A stretch of DNA of 64,000 nucleotides from Qipengyuania pacifica (GTDB lineage Bacteria; Pseudomonadota; Alphaproteobacteria; Sphingomonadales; Sphingomonadaceae): contig NZ_JAHWXO010000002.1 of the NCBI RefSeq assembly GCF_019857205.1, positions 62,001 through 126,000 of the forward strand. Direction: 5' to 3'. Within the stretch, counting starts at the first letter, position 1, and each line of letters starts with the position of its first letter. Made by a program: the position numbers and the translations under genes. Under the pieces are notes generated by a model. That model saw nothing but the letters and a program-made list of their open reading frames with translations. It did no database searches and was not told the origin of the DNA. Below, piece after piece: positions 40,822 to 53,133 of this stretch.

Positions 40822-41150
40822 CGGAACTTGACCCTTTGCGCCCGTTTCACTATGTGCGCGCCCATCCGGTGTAGGAACCGCCTTGCGATTCCCATCGGGC
40901 AGATAGAGCTGAACATTGCCGGTCATGTCCCGGGGCTCCCATTTGGCGGGCCCTTTTCTATTGCAGCGAAAGCTGGGGGCAGCCGTCAAAGTAACCCGGT
41001 GGCCGTGTGGGCCGATGGGTGGAGCGTTTCAGGCTCGTGCGATCATGCCGCCCCGGTGCTTACCCGCGCCGCGCGCGCTGCAGGCACGAACCCGGCGTAC
41101 CGCCCCATCAACCCTCTAGTCGCCGCCAACCAACGGTGAAGTGAGTAATC
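40822..41150. other. Region upstream of the rpsL operon
   Basis: Contains repeat copy B (40852-40924). TTGACC at 40829 with a 17-base gap to TATGTG at 40851 resembles a promoter, but the same TTGACCC precedes copy A, so it may belong to the repeat. No second -35/-10 pair is convincing. The rest carries no open frame with coding character; the promoter of the ribosomal operon should lie here. Confidence 0.45.
40852..40924. repeat. Dispersed direct repeat, copy B
   Basis: Diverged second copy of the element at 39704-39779, same orientation. Read on the minus strand it gives an open peptide starting MTGNVQLYLPDGNRKAVP, while copy A has a shifted frame at the same place. Origin unknown. Confidence 0.7.
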
Positions 41151-41522
41151 ATGCCGACAATCAACCAGCTGGTCCGCAAGGGCCGCGTTCCGCAGAAGGC
41201 CAAGAGCAAGGTCCCTGCGATGGAGCAGAACCCGCAGAAGCGCGGCGTCTGCACCCGCGTCTATACGACGACCCCGAAAAAGCCGAACTCGGCTCTGCGC
41301 AAGGTTGCCAAGGTCCGCCTGACCAACCAGCGCGAAGTCATCTCCTACATCCCGGGCGAAGGCCACAACCTGCAGGAACACAGCGTCGTGCTGATCCGCG
41401 GCGGCCGTGTTCGCGACCTTCCCGGCGTTCGCTACCACGTCCTTCGCGGCGTGCTCGATACGCAGGGTGTCAAGGACCGCAAGCAGAGCCGTTCGAAATA
41501 CGGCGCCAAGCGTCCGAAGTAA
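41151..41522 (+). CDS. rpsL: 30S ribosomal protein S12
   Basis: Decoding-centre protein of the small subunit, 123 residues. [11 protein letters not shown] is intact with K43, but the second streptomycin-related loop reads [13 protein letters not shown], so position 88 is Arg instead of the usual Lys. K88R is a streptomycin-resistance substitution in other bacteria, and sphingomonads are known to be naturally resistant, so this is probably the normal allele here. First gene of the rpsL-rpsG-fusA-tuf series. Confidence 0.97.
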   Translation: MPTINQLVRKGRVPQKAKSKVPAMEQNPQKRGVCTRVYTTTPKKPNSALRKVAKVRLTNQREVISYIPGEGHNLQEHSVVLIRGGRVRDLPGVRYHVLRGVLDTQGVKDRKQSRSKYGAKRPK

Positions 41523-41533
41523 GGCTTTCCCTT

Positions 41534-41634
41534 TTTCCGTCACCCCGGACTTGTTCCGGGGCGGTGCTTCCTTCTCACGCGCACGTCGCCTTGAAGAATG
41601 AAAAGCACTGGCCCGGAACAGGTCCGGGCTGACC
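41534..41634. repeat. Inverted pair of REP-like palindromes between rpsL and rpsG
   Basis: 41543-41561 is the palindrome CCCCGGACTTGTTCCGGGG; 41611-41629 is GCCCGGAACAGGTCCGGGC. Together with flanks (CACCCCGGAC...GGTGCTT and AAGCACTGGCCC...) the two elements are inverted copies of each other over about 30 bases and could pair as one long stem. Sequences of the form CCCCGGACTTG-TCCGGGG are a common extragenic palindrome type in alphaproteobacteria. Confidence 0.78.
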
Positions 41635-41657
41635 GATCAGATTTTGGAGACATTGAA

Positions 41658-42128
41658 ATGTCACGTCGTCGTCGTCCCGAGAAGCGGGAAATCCTGCCTG
41701 ATCCCAAGTTCGGTGATCAGGTCCTGTCGAAGTTCATGAACAACCTCATGTATGACGGCAAGAAAGCCGTTGCCGAAGGTATCGTCTACACCGCGCTCGA
41801 CGTGGTGGAAACGAAGGCCAAGGCCAATCCGGTCGAGCTGTTCCACGCAGCGCTCGACAACATCAAGCCGCAGGTCGAAGTGCGTTCGCGCCGCGTCGGC
41901 GGTGCGACGTATCAGGTCCCGGTCGAAGTTCGCCCAGAGCGTGCCCAGGCCCTGGCCATACGCTGGCTGATCACCGCTGCGCGCGGTCGTCCGGAAACCA
42001 CCATGTCGGCTCGCCTTTCGGGCGAACTCATGGATGCGGCCAACAATCGCGGCAATGCCGTCAAGAAGCGCGAAGACACGCACCGCATGGCGGACGCGAA
42101 CCGCGCCTTCTCGCACTACCGCTGGTAG
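41658..42128 (+). CDS. rpsG: 30S ribosomal protein S7
   Basis: Nucleates assembly of the 30S head and contacts the E and P sites; 156 residues. [19 protein letters not shown] opening, [20 protein letters not shown] and the C-terminal [15 protein letters not shown] are as in other alphaproteobacterial S7. The start after TTTTGGAGACATTGAA is chosen over a longer frame through the palindromes. Confidence 0.97.
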   Translation: MSRRRRPEKREILPDPKFGDQVLSKFMNNLMYDGKKAVAEGIVYTALDVVETKAKANPVELFHAALDNIKPQVEVRSRRVGGATYQVPVEVRPERAQALAIRWLITAARGRPETTMSARLSGELMDAANNRGNAVKKREDTHRMADANRAFSHYRW

Positions 42129-42140
42129 GGCGCCCTGCTT

Positions 42141-42180
42141 GAAGGACCGGGGGAGGGGGATTCCTACTCTCCCGGTCTTC
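42141..42180 (+). terminator. Hairpin after rpsG
   Basis: GAAGGACCGGGGGAG pairs imperfectly with CTCTCCCGGTCTTC. No U run follows. It may reduce readthrough into fusA or protect the upstream mRNA. Confidence 0.45.
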
Positions 42181-42246
42181 AAGTGGTCACATTGATACCC
42201 ATATGGGGCGCGCACCTGCGCTAACCCCGAATTCGAGGAAAACCAC

Positions 42247-44340
<2,094 letters not shown>

Positions 44341-44361
44341 GCTAGCTTTGAGGTCTAGGGG

Positions 44362-44385
44362 CGGCGCCTGATTCCGCGGGCGCCG
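44362..44385 (+). terminator. Hairpin after fusA
   Basis: Perfect 7-bp stem CGGCGCC/GGCGCCG with a 10-base loop, followed by TTTCC. Possibly a partial terminator that lowers or separates tuf transcription. Confidence 0.45.
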
Positions 44386-44432
44386 TTTCCTCCCCGCAGA
44401 AATTAAATTTTTAAGACAGAGGTTATTTAAAA

Positions 44433-45608
<1,176 letters not shown>

Positions 45609-45633
45609 TCTTCGTCAGATCAAGTTAAATCGC

Positions 45634-45672
45634 GGGCCCGCTCCTCTTCAAGAGGGGCGGGCCTTCGTTTTA
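45634..45672 (+). terminator. Intrinsic terminator after tuf
   Basis: A 13-bp stem (from GGCCCGC to GCGGGCC with CCTCT/AGAGG inside) closed by a short loop and followed by TTCGTTTT. It separates the rpsL operon from the rpsJ operon. Confidence 0.75.
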
Positions 45673-45747
45673 AGAGGGAGAAGGTTGCGATCATACCTTC
45701 CTCTCCAACCAATATTCCGTCTTCACAAATTCGACGGAATTGAGGGG

Positions 45748-45776
45748 TTGCCATGTGCGAGTCTCACCCGTATATG
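45748..45776 (+). promoter_or_regulatory. Predicted promoter of the rpsJ (S10) operon
   Basis: TTGCCA at 45748-45753 and TATATG at 45771-45776 are separated by exactly 17 bases, a good match to a housekeeping promoter. It lies 145 bases before rpsJ and downstream of the tuf terminator. Confidence 0.5.
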
Positions 45777-45789
45777 CGCGCCAAGAGAC

Positions 45790-45876
45790 GGGGATTCGTC
45801 CCCTGAACACAACGAATTCATGAAAGGTCGCCCGTTCCGGGATGCCGGCACCAGCGGGGCTGGCCTTTCTTTTTTG
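45790..45876 (+). promoter_or_regulatory. Structured leader with attenuator-like hairpin before rpsJ
   Basis: A GGGGA-TTCG-TCCCC tetraloop hairpin at 45790-45803 is followed by a longer stem between GAAAGGTCGCCCG (from 45822) and CGGGGCTGGCCTTTC (to 45869), then T6 at 45870-45875. The second is a full intrinsic-terminator shape placed about 45 bases before the rpsJ start, so it could attenuate the S10 operon, as the E. coli S10 leader does through L4. Confidence 0.55.
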
Positions 45877-45920
45877 TGGATCGGAAACGGTCCATTGGCT
45901 CTTTCGCATCGGTGTAGGTA

Positions 45921-46232
45921 ATGGAAGCTCAGAATATCCGCATTCGCCTCAAGGCGTTCGACCATCGTGTTCTCGACCAGGCAACTGGCGAAATCGCAGA
46001 TACCGCACGTCGTACTGGCGCGCTTATTCGCGGCCCCATTCCCATGCCGACGCGTATCGAGAAGTTCACCGTGAACCGTGGCCCGCACATCGACAAGAAG
46101 TCGCGCGAGCAGTTCGAGGTGCGCACCTACAAGCGGCTGCTCGACATTGTGCAGCCCAACGCCCAGACCGTCGACGCGCTGATGAAGCTCGACCTTGCTG
46201 CCGGCGTGAACGTCGAAATCAAGCTGGCCTGA
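45921..46232 (+). CDS. rpsJ: 30S ribosomal protein S10
   Basis: Small-subunit head protein that also acts in NusB-dependent antitermination; 103 residues. [56 protein letters not shown] (short: [18 protein letters not shown]) are as in the family. First gene of the S10 operon here. Confidence 0.97.
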   Translation: MEAQNIRIRLKAFDHRVLDQATGEIADTARRTGALIRGPIPMPTRIEKFTVNRGPHIDKKSREQFEVRTYKRLLDIVQPNAQTVDALMKLDLAAGVNVEIKLA

Positions 46233-46498
46233 GCCGACTGATTTCCGTCCCCCTCCCGGACGTTAAATGGGTAGGGAAGTTTAGGGGTGCTCGATAGCCC
46301 CGCCGGTCCGGAAGGTCCGGCAAGACATCGGGATACCGCCGGTCTGTTCCAGAAGGAATTAGATCGGGTCTGCGTCCTCCGTCTCGCTACCTAGGCAATA
46401 TGCTGCGGTGGCACTCAGCCCGGACGGGGCGACGTATCATGAAACGGGCTGGCAAGCACCTCGGATGGGCCGCGGTGCCTCTGTTTAGGAGTTTTACG
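46233..46498 (+). promoter_or_regulatory. Long structured spacer between rpsJ and rplC
   Basis: 266 bases without a gene, unusual within an S10 operon. It holds an imperfect hairpin near 46300-46322 (GCCGGTCC-GGAA-GGTCCGGC with a T-T mismatch and a GGAA loop). A TAGGAG nine bases before the rplC ATG gives the ribosome-binding site. A separate promoter or a regulatory site for L3 expression is possible but not shown. Confidence 0.35.
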
Positions 46499-47365
46499 AT
46501 GCGCACTGGCGTTATCGCAAAGAAAGTCGGGATGACCCGCCTCTTCCAGGAGGACGGTCGGCATGTGCCGGTTACCGTTCTTGCGCTGGAAAACTGCCAG
46601 GTCACTGCTCACCGCACTGCCGATCGCGATGGTTACTTCGCGGTTCAGGTCGGTTCGGGCGAGGCCAAGCAAAAGAATGTGAACAAGCCGCAGCGCGAAG
46701 CTTTCGCCAAGGCTCAGGTTCCGCTGAAGATGAAGGTCGCCGAATTTCGCGTCGACACCGAAGAAGCGCTGCTTCCCGTCGGTGCCCGCATTTCGGCCGA
46801 GCACTTCATTGCTGGCCAGAAGGTCGACATCACCGGTCATACCCAGGGTAAGGGTTTTGCAGGTGCCATGAAGCGTTGGGGCTTCGGTGGTCTGCGCGCT
46901 ACCCATGGTGTGTCGCTCTCGCACCGTTCGCACGGTTCGACGGGTAACCGCCAGGATCCGGGCCGCGTGTTCAAGGGCAAGAAGATGGCTGGCCATATGG
47001 GCGACCGTCAACGCACCCAGCAGAACCTCGAAATCGTTCGTACCGACGCTGATCGCGGCCTTCTCTTCGTCAAGGGCTCTGTCCCGGGTGCGAAGAATGG
47101 GTGGCTGCTGGTCAAGGATGCGGTCAAGATCGATCATGCAGAACTGCCGTTCCCGGGTGTGATGTATCGCAACCGCGACGAATTCGAACATCAGGAAGCT
47201 GATGCCGGTCTCGTCGAGAACGCTGCAGAGCATGAAGTCAGCACGGAAGTTTCCGCCGAACAGCAGGAAAAGCTGCTGAAAGAGCAGGAAGCTGGTGTCG
47301 ACACCGAAACCACCACCGATACGCCCGAAGCCGATGCCGGCTCGGACGAAAACAAGGAGGGCTGA
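46499..47365 (+). CDS. rplC: 50S ribosomal protein L3 with acidic C-terminal extension
   Basis: Early-assembling large-subunit protein. Residues 1-220 are a normal L3 with [31 protein letters not shown] and [19 protein letters not shown] around the methylatable Gln. Residues 221-288 form an extra tail rich in Glu, Asp, Ala and Thr. The family is usually about 210-220 residues long, so this tail is an addition. ATG at 46499 chosen; a longer frame upstream is unsupported. Confidence 0.95.
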   Translation: MRTGVIAKKVGMTRLFQEDGRHVPVTVLALENCQVTAHRTADRDGYFAVQVGSGEAKQKNVNKPQREAFAKAQVPLKMKVAEFRVDTEEALLPVGARISAEHFIAGQKVDITGHTQGKGFAGAMKRWGFGGLRATHGVSLSHRSHGSTGNRQDPGRVFKGKKMAGHMGDRQRTQQNLEIVRTDADRGLLFVKGSVPGAKNGWLLVKDAVKIDHAELPFPGVMYRNRDEFEHQEADAGLVENAAEHEVSTEVSAEQQEKLLKEQEAGVDTETTTDTPEADAGSDENKEG

Positions 47366-47368
47366 TCC

Positions 47369-47992
47369 GTGAAGGTGAAGGTCCAGAAAATCGACGGCAA
47401 GGCGTCGGGCGACATCGAACTGAACGATGACGTGTTCGGTGTCGAACCGCGCGCAGACATCCTGCATCGCGTTGTCACCTGGCAGCTCGAAAATCGCCGT
47501 GGTACGGCTCGCCCGACCCGCGAACGCTCGGACGTTGCCCGCACCGGCAAGAAGTGGGGCCGCCAGAAGGGCGGCGGCACGGCTCGCCATGGCGATCGCG
47601 GCGCTCCGATCTTCATCGGTGGCGGTAAGGCTCACGGTGCGCGCAAGCGTGACTTCGAGCAGTCGCTGAACAAGAAGGTTCGTGCACTCGGTCTCAAGAT
47701 GGCTCTGTCGACGAAGGCCAAGGACGGTCTCGTGATCGTCGACAGCCTCGAGCTGAAAGATGCCAAGACCAAGGCGCTTGTTGCTACGTTCGGCCAGAAT
47801 GGCTGGAGCGGCAAGGTCCTCGTGATCGATGGCGAAAGCGTCAACGACGGTTTCAGCAAGGCTGCTCGCAACATCCCGGGCGTCAATGTGATGCCGGCGA
47901 TGGGTGCCAACGTCTACGACATCCTGAAGCACGACACGCTGGTCCTCACCAAGGACGCGGTCGAAAAGCTGGAGGCCCGTTTCAATGGCTAA
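47369..47992 (+). CDS. rplD: 50S ribosomal protein L4
   Basis: Large-subunit protein whose loop lines the exit tunnel, and an operon regulator in enterics; 207 residues. GTG start with AAGGAGG a few bases upstream, inside the end of rplC. The loop [22 protein letters not shown] (short: [16 protein letters not shown]) is visible. Overlaps rplW by 8 bases. Confidence 0.96.
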   Translation: MKVKVQKIDGKASGDIELNDDVFGVEPRADILHRVVTWQLENRRGTARPTRERSDVARTGKKWGRQKGGGTARHGDRGAPIFIGGGKAHGARKRDFEQSLNKKVRALGLKMALSTKAKDGLVIVDSLELKDAKTKALVATFGQNGWSGKVLVIDGESVNDGFSKAARNIPGVNVMPAMGANVYDILKHDTLVLTKDAVEKLEARFNG

Positions 47993-48293
47993 GAAGCAGG
48001 AAGTTGAAGCACGTCACTACGACGTCGTGCTCGCACCGCACATCACCGAGAAGGCTACGCTTGCTTCCGAGCATAACGCGGTCGTCTTCAAGGTCGCCAA
48101 CACCGCCACGAAGCCGCAGATTAAGGAAGCGGTCGAAGCGATCTTCGGTGTTAGCGTTATGGGCGTGAACACCATCAACATGAAGGGCAAGACCAAGCGC
48201 TGGAAGGGCAAGGCTTACAAGCGTGTCGACCAGAAGAAGGCTGTGGTCACCCTGAAGGACGGCGATTCAATCGACGTCACCAGCGGTATCTGA
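47985..48293 (+). CDS. rplW: 50S ribosomal protein L23
   Basis: Exit-tunnel rim protein, docking point for trigger factor and SRP; 102 residues. [20 protein letters not shown] and [18 protein letters not shown] are family hallmarks. Starts within the last codons of rplD. Confidence 0.97.
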   Translation: MAKKQEVEARHYDVVLAPHITEKATLASEHNAVVFKVANTATKPQIKEAVEAIFGVSVMGVNTINMKGKTKRWKGKAYKRVDQKKAVVTLKDGDSIDVTSGI

Positions 48294-48306
48294 GGGCAGA
48301 TAAGAC

Positions 48307-49143
48307 ATGGCACTCAAGAACTATAAACCTACGAGCCCGGGCCGTCGTGGCCTGATCCTCGTCGACAAGTCGGCCCTCTACAAGGGCAAGCCGGTCAAGT
48401 CGCTCGTCGAAGGCAAGCGCAAGACCGGTGGCCGCAACAACAAGGGTCACGTCACCTCGCGCGGCATGGCTGGCGGTCACAAGCAGAAGTACCGTTACGT
48501 TGACTTCAAGCGTCGCAAGTGGGACGTCGAAGGCACCGTCGAGCGGCTCGAGTATGACCCGAACCGCACCGCGTTCATTGCCCTGGTCAAGTACACCGAC
48601 GGTGAACTGGCTTACATCCTTGCTCCGCAGCGTCTTGCTGTCGGCGACAAGGTTGTGGCTGGTGAAAAGTGCGACACGAAGCCTGGTAACGCCATGCTGC
48701 TCGGTCAGATGCCGGTCGGCACGATCTGCCACAATGTGGAAATGAAGCCTGGCAAGGGCGGTCAGATCGCTCGTGCTGCTGGTTCGTATGTCCAGCTGGT
48801 CGGTCGCGATCGCGGCATGGTCATCGTGCGCCTCAACAGCGGCGAGCAGCGTTATCTGCGCGCCGACTGCATGGGAACCGTCGGTGCCGTTTCGAACCCG
48901 GACAACCAGAACCAGAACTTGGGCAAGGCCGGACGTCGTCGCTGGATGGGCATCAAGCCGCTGACCCGCGGTGTCGCCAAGAACCCGGTCGATCACCCGC
49001 ACGGTGGTGGTGAAGGCCGCACGAGCGGTGGCCGTCATCCGGTCACTCCGTGGGGCAAGCCGACCAAGGGCGCCCGTACCCGCAAGAACAAGCAGACGGA
49101 CAAGATGATCATCCGTTCGCGCCACGCGAAGAAGAAGAGGTAA
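48307..49143 (+). CDS. rplB: 50S ribosomal protein L2
   Basis: Peptidyl-transferase-centre protein, 278 residues. [48 protein letters not shown] (short: [17 protein letters not shown]) and [20 protein letters not shown] are standard, with the essential His in the last segment. Confidence 0.98.
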   Translation: MALKNYKPTSPGRRGLILVDKSALYKGKPVKSLVEGKRKTGGRNNKGHVTSRGMAGGHKQKYRYVDFKRRKWDVEGTVERLEYDPNRTAFIALVKYTDGELAYILAPQRLAVGDKVVAGEKCDTKPGNAMLLGQMPVGTICHNVEMKPGKGGQIARAAGSYVQLVGRDRGMVIVRLNSGEQRYLRADCMGTVGAVSNPDNQNQNLGKAGRRRWMGIKPLTRGVAKNPVDHPHGGGEGRTSGGRHPVTPWGKPTKGARTRKNKQTDKMIIRSRHAKKKR

Positions 49144-49149
49144 TCCGAC

Positions 49150-49425
49150 ATGGCTCGTTCCGTCTGGAAAGGTCCGTTCGTCGAGCTCAGCCTTCTAAAG
49201 AAGGCAGAGACCGCCCAGGACGCCGGTGGCGCCAAGCCGATCAAGACTTGGTCGCGCCGTTCCACCATCCTGCCGCAGTTCGTTGGTCTGACGTTCAACG
49301 TCTACAACGGTCACAAGTTCATCCCGGTCTCCGTTTCGGAAGAGATGGTCGGCCACAAACTCGGCGAGTTCGCACCGACGCGCACTTTCCCGGGTCATGC
49401 TGCCGACAAGAAGGGTAAGCGCTGA
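49150..49425 (+). CDS. rpsS: 30S ribosomal protein S19
   Basis: Small-subunit head protein partnering S13, 91 residues. [20 protein letters not shown] and [24 protein letters not shown] (short: [14 protein letters not shown]) with [14 protein letters not shown]. Its stop shares a base with the rplV start (TGATG). Confidence 0.97.
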   Translation: MARSVWKGPFVELSLLKKAETAQDAGGAKPIKTWSRRSTILPQFVGLTFNVYNGHKFIPVSVSEEMVGHKLGEFAPTRTFPGHAADKKGKR

Positions 49426-49802
49426 TGAGCAAGCAGAAGGCACCCCGTCGCGTTGCCGAAAACGAGGCGCTGGCCGTCGGAACCACCATTCGTGGTTCGG
49501 CGCAGAAGCTCAACCTCGTTGCCGGTCTGATCCGCGGCAAGAAGGCCGAAGAGGCCATGAACATCCTCGCTTTCTCCAAGAAGGCGATGGCGCGTGACGC
49601 CAGCAAGGTTCTCGCTTCGGCGATCGCCAATGCGGAAAACAACCACAACCTCGATGTCGACGCGCTGGTCGTTGCCGAGGCTTCGGTAGGCAAGTCGATC
49701 ACGATGAAGCGTTTCCACACCCGTGGCCGCGGCAAGTCGACGCGCATCCTGAAGCCGTTCAGCCGCCTTCGTATCGTCGTCCGCGAGCAGGAAGAGGCGT
49801 AA
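49425..49802 (+). CDS. rplV: 50S ribosomal protein L22
   Basis: Binds all 23S domains; its beta hairpin reaches the exit tunnel. 125 residues, with [33 protein letters not shown] and [19 protein letters not shown]. Immediately precedes rpsC. Confidence 0.97.
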   Translation: MSKQKAPRRVAENEALAVGTTIRGSAQKLNLVAGLIRGKKAEEAMNILAFSKKAMARDASKVLASAIANAENNHNLDVDALVVAEASVGKSITMKRFHTRGRGKSTRILKPFSRLRIVVREQEEA

Positions 49803-49803
49803 G

Positions 49804-50499
49804 ATGGGCCATAAAAGCAACCCGATCGGTCTGCGCCTGCAGATCAACCGCACCTGGGACAGCCGCTGGTACGCCGAAGGGCGCGACTATGCCAAGCTGC
49901 TCAGCGAAGATGTAGAGATCCGCAAGTACATCGTGAAGAGCCTGCCGCAGGCAGCCATCTCGAAGGTCGTGATCGAACGTCCGGCCAAGCTGTGCCGCAT
50001 TTCGATCTATGCCGCTCGCCCCGGTGTCATCATCGGCAAGAAGGGCGCGGACATCGAGAAGCTGCGTGCCAAGCTGTCGAAGATGACCGCAAGCGAAGTG
50101 AAGCTGAACATCGTCGAAATCCGCAAGCCGGAAATCGACGCCAAGCTCGTCGCCCAGGGCATCGCCGACCAGCTTATCCGCCGCGTGGCTTTCCGCCGTG
50201 CAATGAAGCGTGCCGTTCAGTCGGCACTGCGTCTGGGCGCCGAAGGGATCAAGATCACCTGCGGTGGCCGTCTCGGCGGCGCTGAAATCGCGCGTATCGA
50301 ATGGTATCGTGAAGGCCGTGTGCCGCTTCACACCCTGCGCGCCAACATCGACTATGCGGAAGCCGAAGCGCTGACCGCCTACGGGATCATCGGCATCAAG
50401 TGCTGGATCTTCAAGGGTGAGATCATGGCGCATGACCCGACCGCTCAGGATCGCCTCATGATGGAAGCCCAGACCTCTGGCGTCCGTCCGGCTCGCTGA
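49804..50499 (+). CDS. rpsC: 30S ribosomal protein S3
   Basis: mRNA-entry-channel protein with helicase activity, 231 residues. [22 protein letters not shown] motif [17 protein letters not shown], and the C-terminal [26 protein letters not shown] (short: [17 protein letters not shown]) are conserved. Confidence 0.98.
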   Translation: MGHKSNPIGLRLQINRTWDSRWYAEGRDYAKLLSEDVEIRKYIVKSLPQAAISKVVIERPAKLCRISIYAARPGVIIGKKGADIEKLRAKLSKMTASEVKLNIVEIRKPEIDAKLVAQGIADQLIRRVAFRRAMKRAVQSALRLGAEGIKITCGGRLGGAEIARIEWYREGRVPLHTLRANIDYAEAEALTAYGIIGIKCWIFKGEIMAHDPTAQDRLMMEAQTSGVRPAR

Positions 50500-50520
50500 T
50501 TGCAGGATTAGGAAAGAACC

Positions 50521-50955
50521 ATGCTGCAACCGAAGAAAACCAAATACCGCAAGGCGTTCAAGGGCAAGATCCATGGCAACGCCAAGGGCGGCACCACGCT
50601 GAACTTCGGGTCCTATGGCCTGAAGGCGATGGAACCGGAACGGATCACCGCGCGTCAGATCGAAGCTGCGCGTCGTGCGATCACCCGCCACATCAAGCGT
50701 CAGGGCCGTCTCTGGATCCGCGTCTTCCCCGATGTGCCGGTGTCCAAGAAGCCTGCCGAAGTCCGTCAGGGTAAGGGCAAGGGTTCGATCGAATACTGGG
50801 CCGCTCGCGTGAAGCCGGGCCGTATCCTGTTCGAACTGGACGGCGTTGCCGGTCCGCTGGCCGCTGAAGCGTTCGAGCGCGCAGCTATGAAGCTGCCGAT
50901 CAAGACCAAGGTTGTTGCCCGTCTGGGTGACGCATCGCACCTCGGAGGCGAATGA
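50521..50955 (+). CDS. rplP: 50S ribosomal protein L16
   Basis: Central-protuberance protein needed for tRNA accommodation, 144 residues. [35 protein letters not shown] and [23 protein letters not shown] (short: [19 protein letters not shown]). Its stop overlaps the rpmC start as ATGA. Confidence 0.97.
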   Translation: MLQPKKTKYRKAFKGKIHGNAKGGTTLNFGSYGLKAMEPERITARQIEAARRAITRHIKRQGRLWIRVFPDVPVSKKPAEVRQGKGKGSIEYWAARVKPGRILFELDGVAGPLAAEAFERAAMKLPIKTKVVARLGDASHLGGE

Positions 50956-51164
50956 TGGCCAAGACTGAAGACCTGCGCCAGAAGTCGGACGACCAGCTGG
51001 CCGAAGAGCTGACCACGCTGAAGCGCGAGCAGTTCAACCTCCGCTTTCAGGCGGCAACGAACCAGCTCGAGGCTCCGGCCCGCATCCGCGAGGTTCGCCG
51101 CACGATCGCCAAGATCAAGACGCTGCAGAGCGAGCGTTCGCGCTCGGCTGAAGCGAAGGCTTAA
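50952..51164 (+). CDS. rpmC: 50S ribosomal protein L29
   Basis: Small helical protein near the exit tunnel, 70 residues. [20 protein letters not shown] and [22 protein letters not shown] follow the family. Two ATGs in tandem (MM); the second, at 50955, may be the true start. Confidence 0.95.
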   Translation: MMAKTEDLRQKSDDQLAEELTTLKREQFNLRFQAATNQLEAPARIREVRRTIAKIKTLQSERSRSAEAKA

Positions 51165-51174
51165 GGAGTAGACC

Positions 51175-51465
51175 ATGCCCAAGCGTATCCTGATCGGGAC
51201 CGTCACCTCCGACAAGACCGACAAGACCGTTACCGTGCTCGTCGAGCGCAAGGTGAAGCATCCCCTCTACGGGAAGATCATTCGCCGCTCGAAGAAGTAC
51301 CATGCTCATGACGAGAAGAACGAGTTCACGCTCGGCGACGTCGTGCGCATCGAAGAAACCAAGCCGATCTCCAAGACCAAGACCTGGCAGGTGATCGATC
51401 GCGTTACCGCAGGCGGCACGCAGGCTGTCGAGGCTGACCTCGAAGTCGAAGCCGCAGGTAACTGA
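51175..51465 (+). CDS. rpsQ: 30S ribosomal protein S17
   Basis: 16S rRNA-binding OB-fold protein, 96 residues. [39 protein letters not shown] and [20 protein letters not shown] are family features. AAGGAG upstream of the ATG. Confidence 0.97.
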   Translation: MPKRILIGTVTSDKTDKTVTVLVERKVKHPLYGKIIRRSKKYHAHDEKNEFTLGDVVRIEETKPISKTKTWQVIDRVTAGGTQAVEADLEVEAAGN

Positions 51466-51530
51466 AGCAAGTTTGACGTAGGAACTGCCGGGCACTCGTC
51501 CCGGCAAGCCATTGAGAAGGAAACGGATCG

Positions 51531-51899
51531 ATGATCCAGATGCAATCCAATCTCGACGTCGCGGACAACAGCGGCGCAAAGCGCGTCCAGTGCATCAAGG
51601 TGCTGGGTGGCTCTAAGCGCCGGACTGCCTCCGTTGGCGACGTGATCGTGGTTTCCGTGAAGGAAGCTCAACCGCGCACCAAGGTGAAGAAGGGCGATGT
51701 CCATCGCGCTGTCATCGTGCGCACGAAGAAGGACGTACGCCGCCCCGATGGCAGTGTGATCCGCTTCGACAGCAATGCCGCGGTGCTCGTGAACAAGAGC
51801 GAAGAGCCGATCGGTACCCGTATCTTTGGCCCGGTGGTTCGCGAACTTCGCGGTCGCGGGTTCATGAAGATCATCTCGCTTGCTCCGGAGGTGCTGTAA
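51531..51899 (+). CDS. rplN: 50S ribosomal protein L14
   Basis: Intersubunit-bridge protein, 122 residues. [34 protein letters not shown] and [28 protein letters not shown] (short: [15 protein letters not shown]) match. The stop shares its last base with the rplX start. Confidence 0.97.
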   Translation: MIQMQSNLDVADNSGAKRVQCIKVLGGSKRRTASVGDVIVVSVKEAQPRTKVKKGDVHRAVIVRTKKDVRRPDGSVIRFDSNAAVLVNKSEEPIGTRIFGPVVRELRGRGFMKIISLAPEVL

Positions 51900-52219
51900 T
51901 GGCTGCCGCTAAGATCAAGAAGGGTGACAGCGTCGTCGTCCTGTCCGGCAAGGACAAGGGCAAGACCGGAACCGTCGCGAAGGTCATGCCCAAGGACGGC
52001 AAGGTCGTCGTAGAAGGCGTCAACGTCGCAGCGCGTCACCGCAAGCCGACCCAGCAGAACCCGCAGGGTGGCATCGATCGCTTTGAAGCGCCGATGGCTC
52101 TCAGCAAGGTTGCGCTGGCCGATCCGAAGGATGGCAAGCCCACCCGCGTCCGTTTCGAAGAGAAGGACGGCAAGAAGGTGCGCGTTGCCGTGAAATCCGG
52201 GGAGACCATCGATGGCTGA
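51899..52219 (+). CDS. rplX: 50S ribosomal protein L24
   Basis: Assembly-initiator protein with a KOW motif, 106 residues. [20 protein letters not shown] is the KOW segment; [19 protein letters not shown] follows. Overlaps the rplE start by 8 bases. Confidence 0.96.
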   Translation: MAAAKIKKGDSVVVLSGKDKGKTGTVAKVMPKDGKVVVEGVNVAARHRKPTQQNPQGGIDRFEAPMALSKVALADPKDGKPTRVRFEEKDGKKVRVAVKSGETIDG

Positions 52220-52790
52220 TTACACGCCTCGCATGAAGCAGCGCTACGACGACGAAATCGTCAAGGCGATGACCGAGAAGTTTGGCTACAAGAACCGCCT
52301 TGAAGTTCCCAAGCTGGAAAAGATCACACTCAACATGGGTGTGGGCGAAGCCAGCCAGGACAAGAAGAAGGTCCAGACTGCAGCTGAAGAAATGGCTCTG
52401 ATTGCCGGGCAGAAGCCGGTAATCACGAAAGCCAAGAAATCCATCGCGCAGTTCAAACTGCGTGAAGGCATGCCGATCGGGTGCAAGGTTACCTTGCGTC
52501 GCGAACGCATGTACGAGTTCATGGATCGTCTCGTGACCGTGGCCATGCCACGTATTCGCGACTTCCGTGGCCTCAACACCAAGTCGTTCGACGGCCGTGG
52601 CAACTATGCCATGGGCCTGAAAGAACAGATCATCTTTCCCGAGATCAGCTACGACCAGATCGACAAGGTCCGGGGGATGGACATCATTGTAACCACAACG
52701 GCGAAAACCGATGACGAAGCTCGCGAGCTTCTGAAGCTGTTCGGCTTCCCGTTCCCGACTGAAAAGTCGGAAGAGAAGGAGGCGGCGTGA
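52212..52790 (+). CDS. rplE: 50S ribosomal protein L5
   Basis: 5S rRNA and P-site tRNA contact protein, 192 residues. [37 protein letters not shown] (short: [19 protein letters not shown]) and [20 protein letters not shown] Glu/Lys-rich tail of about a dozen residues follows the family end. Confidence 0.97.
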   Translation: MADYTPRMKQRYDDEIVKAMTEKFGYKNRLEVPKLEKITLNMGVGEASQDKKKVQTAAEEMALIAGQKPVITKAKKSIAQFKLREGMPIGCKVTLRRERMYEFMDRLVTVAMPRIRDFRGLNTKSFDGRGNYAMGLKEQIIFPEISYDQIDKVRGMDIIVTTTAKTDDEARELLKLFGFPFPTEKSEEKEAA

Positions 52791-52816
52791 GCCGCTAGTA
52801 GAGGAACTTAAGTCCA

Positions 52817-53122
52817 ATGGCGAAACTGAGTTCGATCAACAAGAACGAGCGTCGTAAGAAGCTCGTCAAGCAGTATGCGGACAAGTACGCGAAGCTGAAA
52901 GCTATCGCGAACGATGAAAGCCTCGATGAAGGCGAGCGTCTTATCGCACGCCTCAAGATGGCTGAACTGCCGCGCAACGCTAACCCGACCCGGGTGCGTA
53001 ACCGCTGCTCCACCACCGGCCGCCCGCGCGGCTATTACCGCAAGTTCGGCCTCAACCGCATCGAACTGCGTGACCTCGGCAACAAGGGCCTGATTCCGGG
53101 CCTGACCAAGTCGAGCTGGTGA
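52817..53122 (+). CDS. rpsN: 30S ribosomal protein S14
   Basis: Small-subunit head protein, 101 residues, long zinc-free form (no CxxC pairs). [19 protein letters not shown] and [26 protein letters not shown] (short: [17 protein letters not shown]) are standard. Confidence 0.97.
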   Translation: MAKLSSINKNERRKKLVKQYADKYAKLKAIANDESLDEGERLIARLKMAELPRNANPTRVRNRCSTTGRPRGYYRKFGLNRIELRDLGNKGLIPGLTKSSW

Positions 53123-53133
53123 GGTAAAGACAG

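Noticed and set aside
40135..40989. 284-residue minus-strand frame over the hypothetical gene and repeat B
   Set aside because: Antisense to a better supported gene; repeat copy A has a different frame at the matching place, arguing against a conserved protein.
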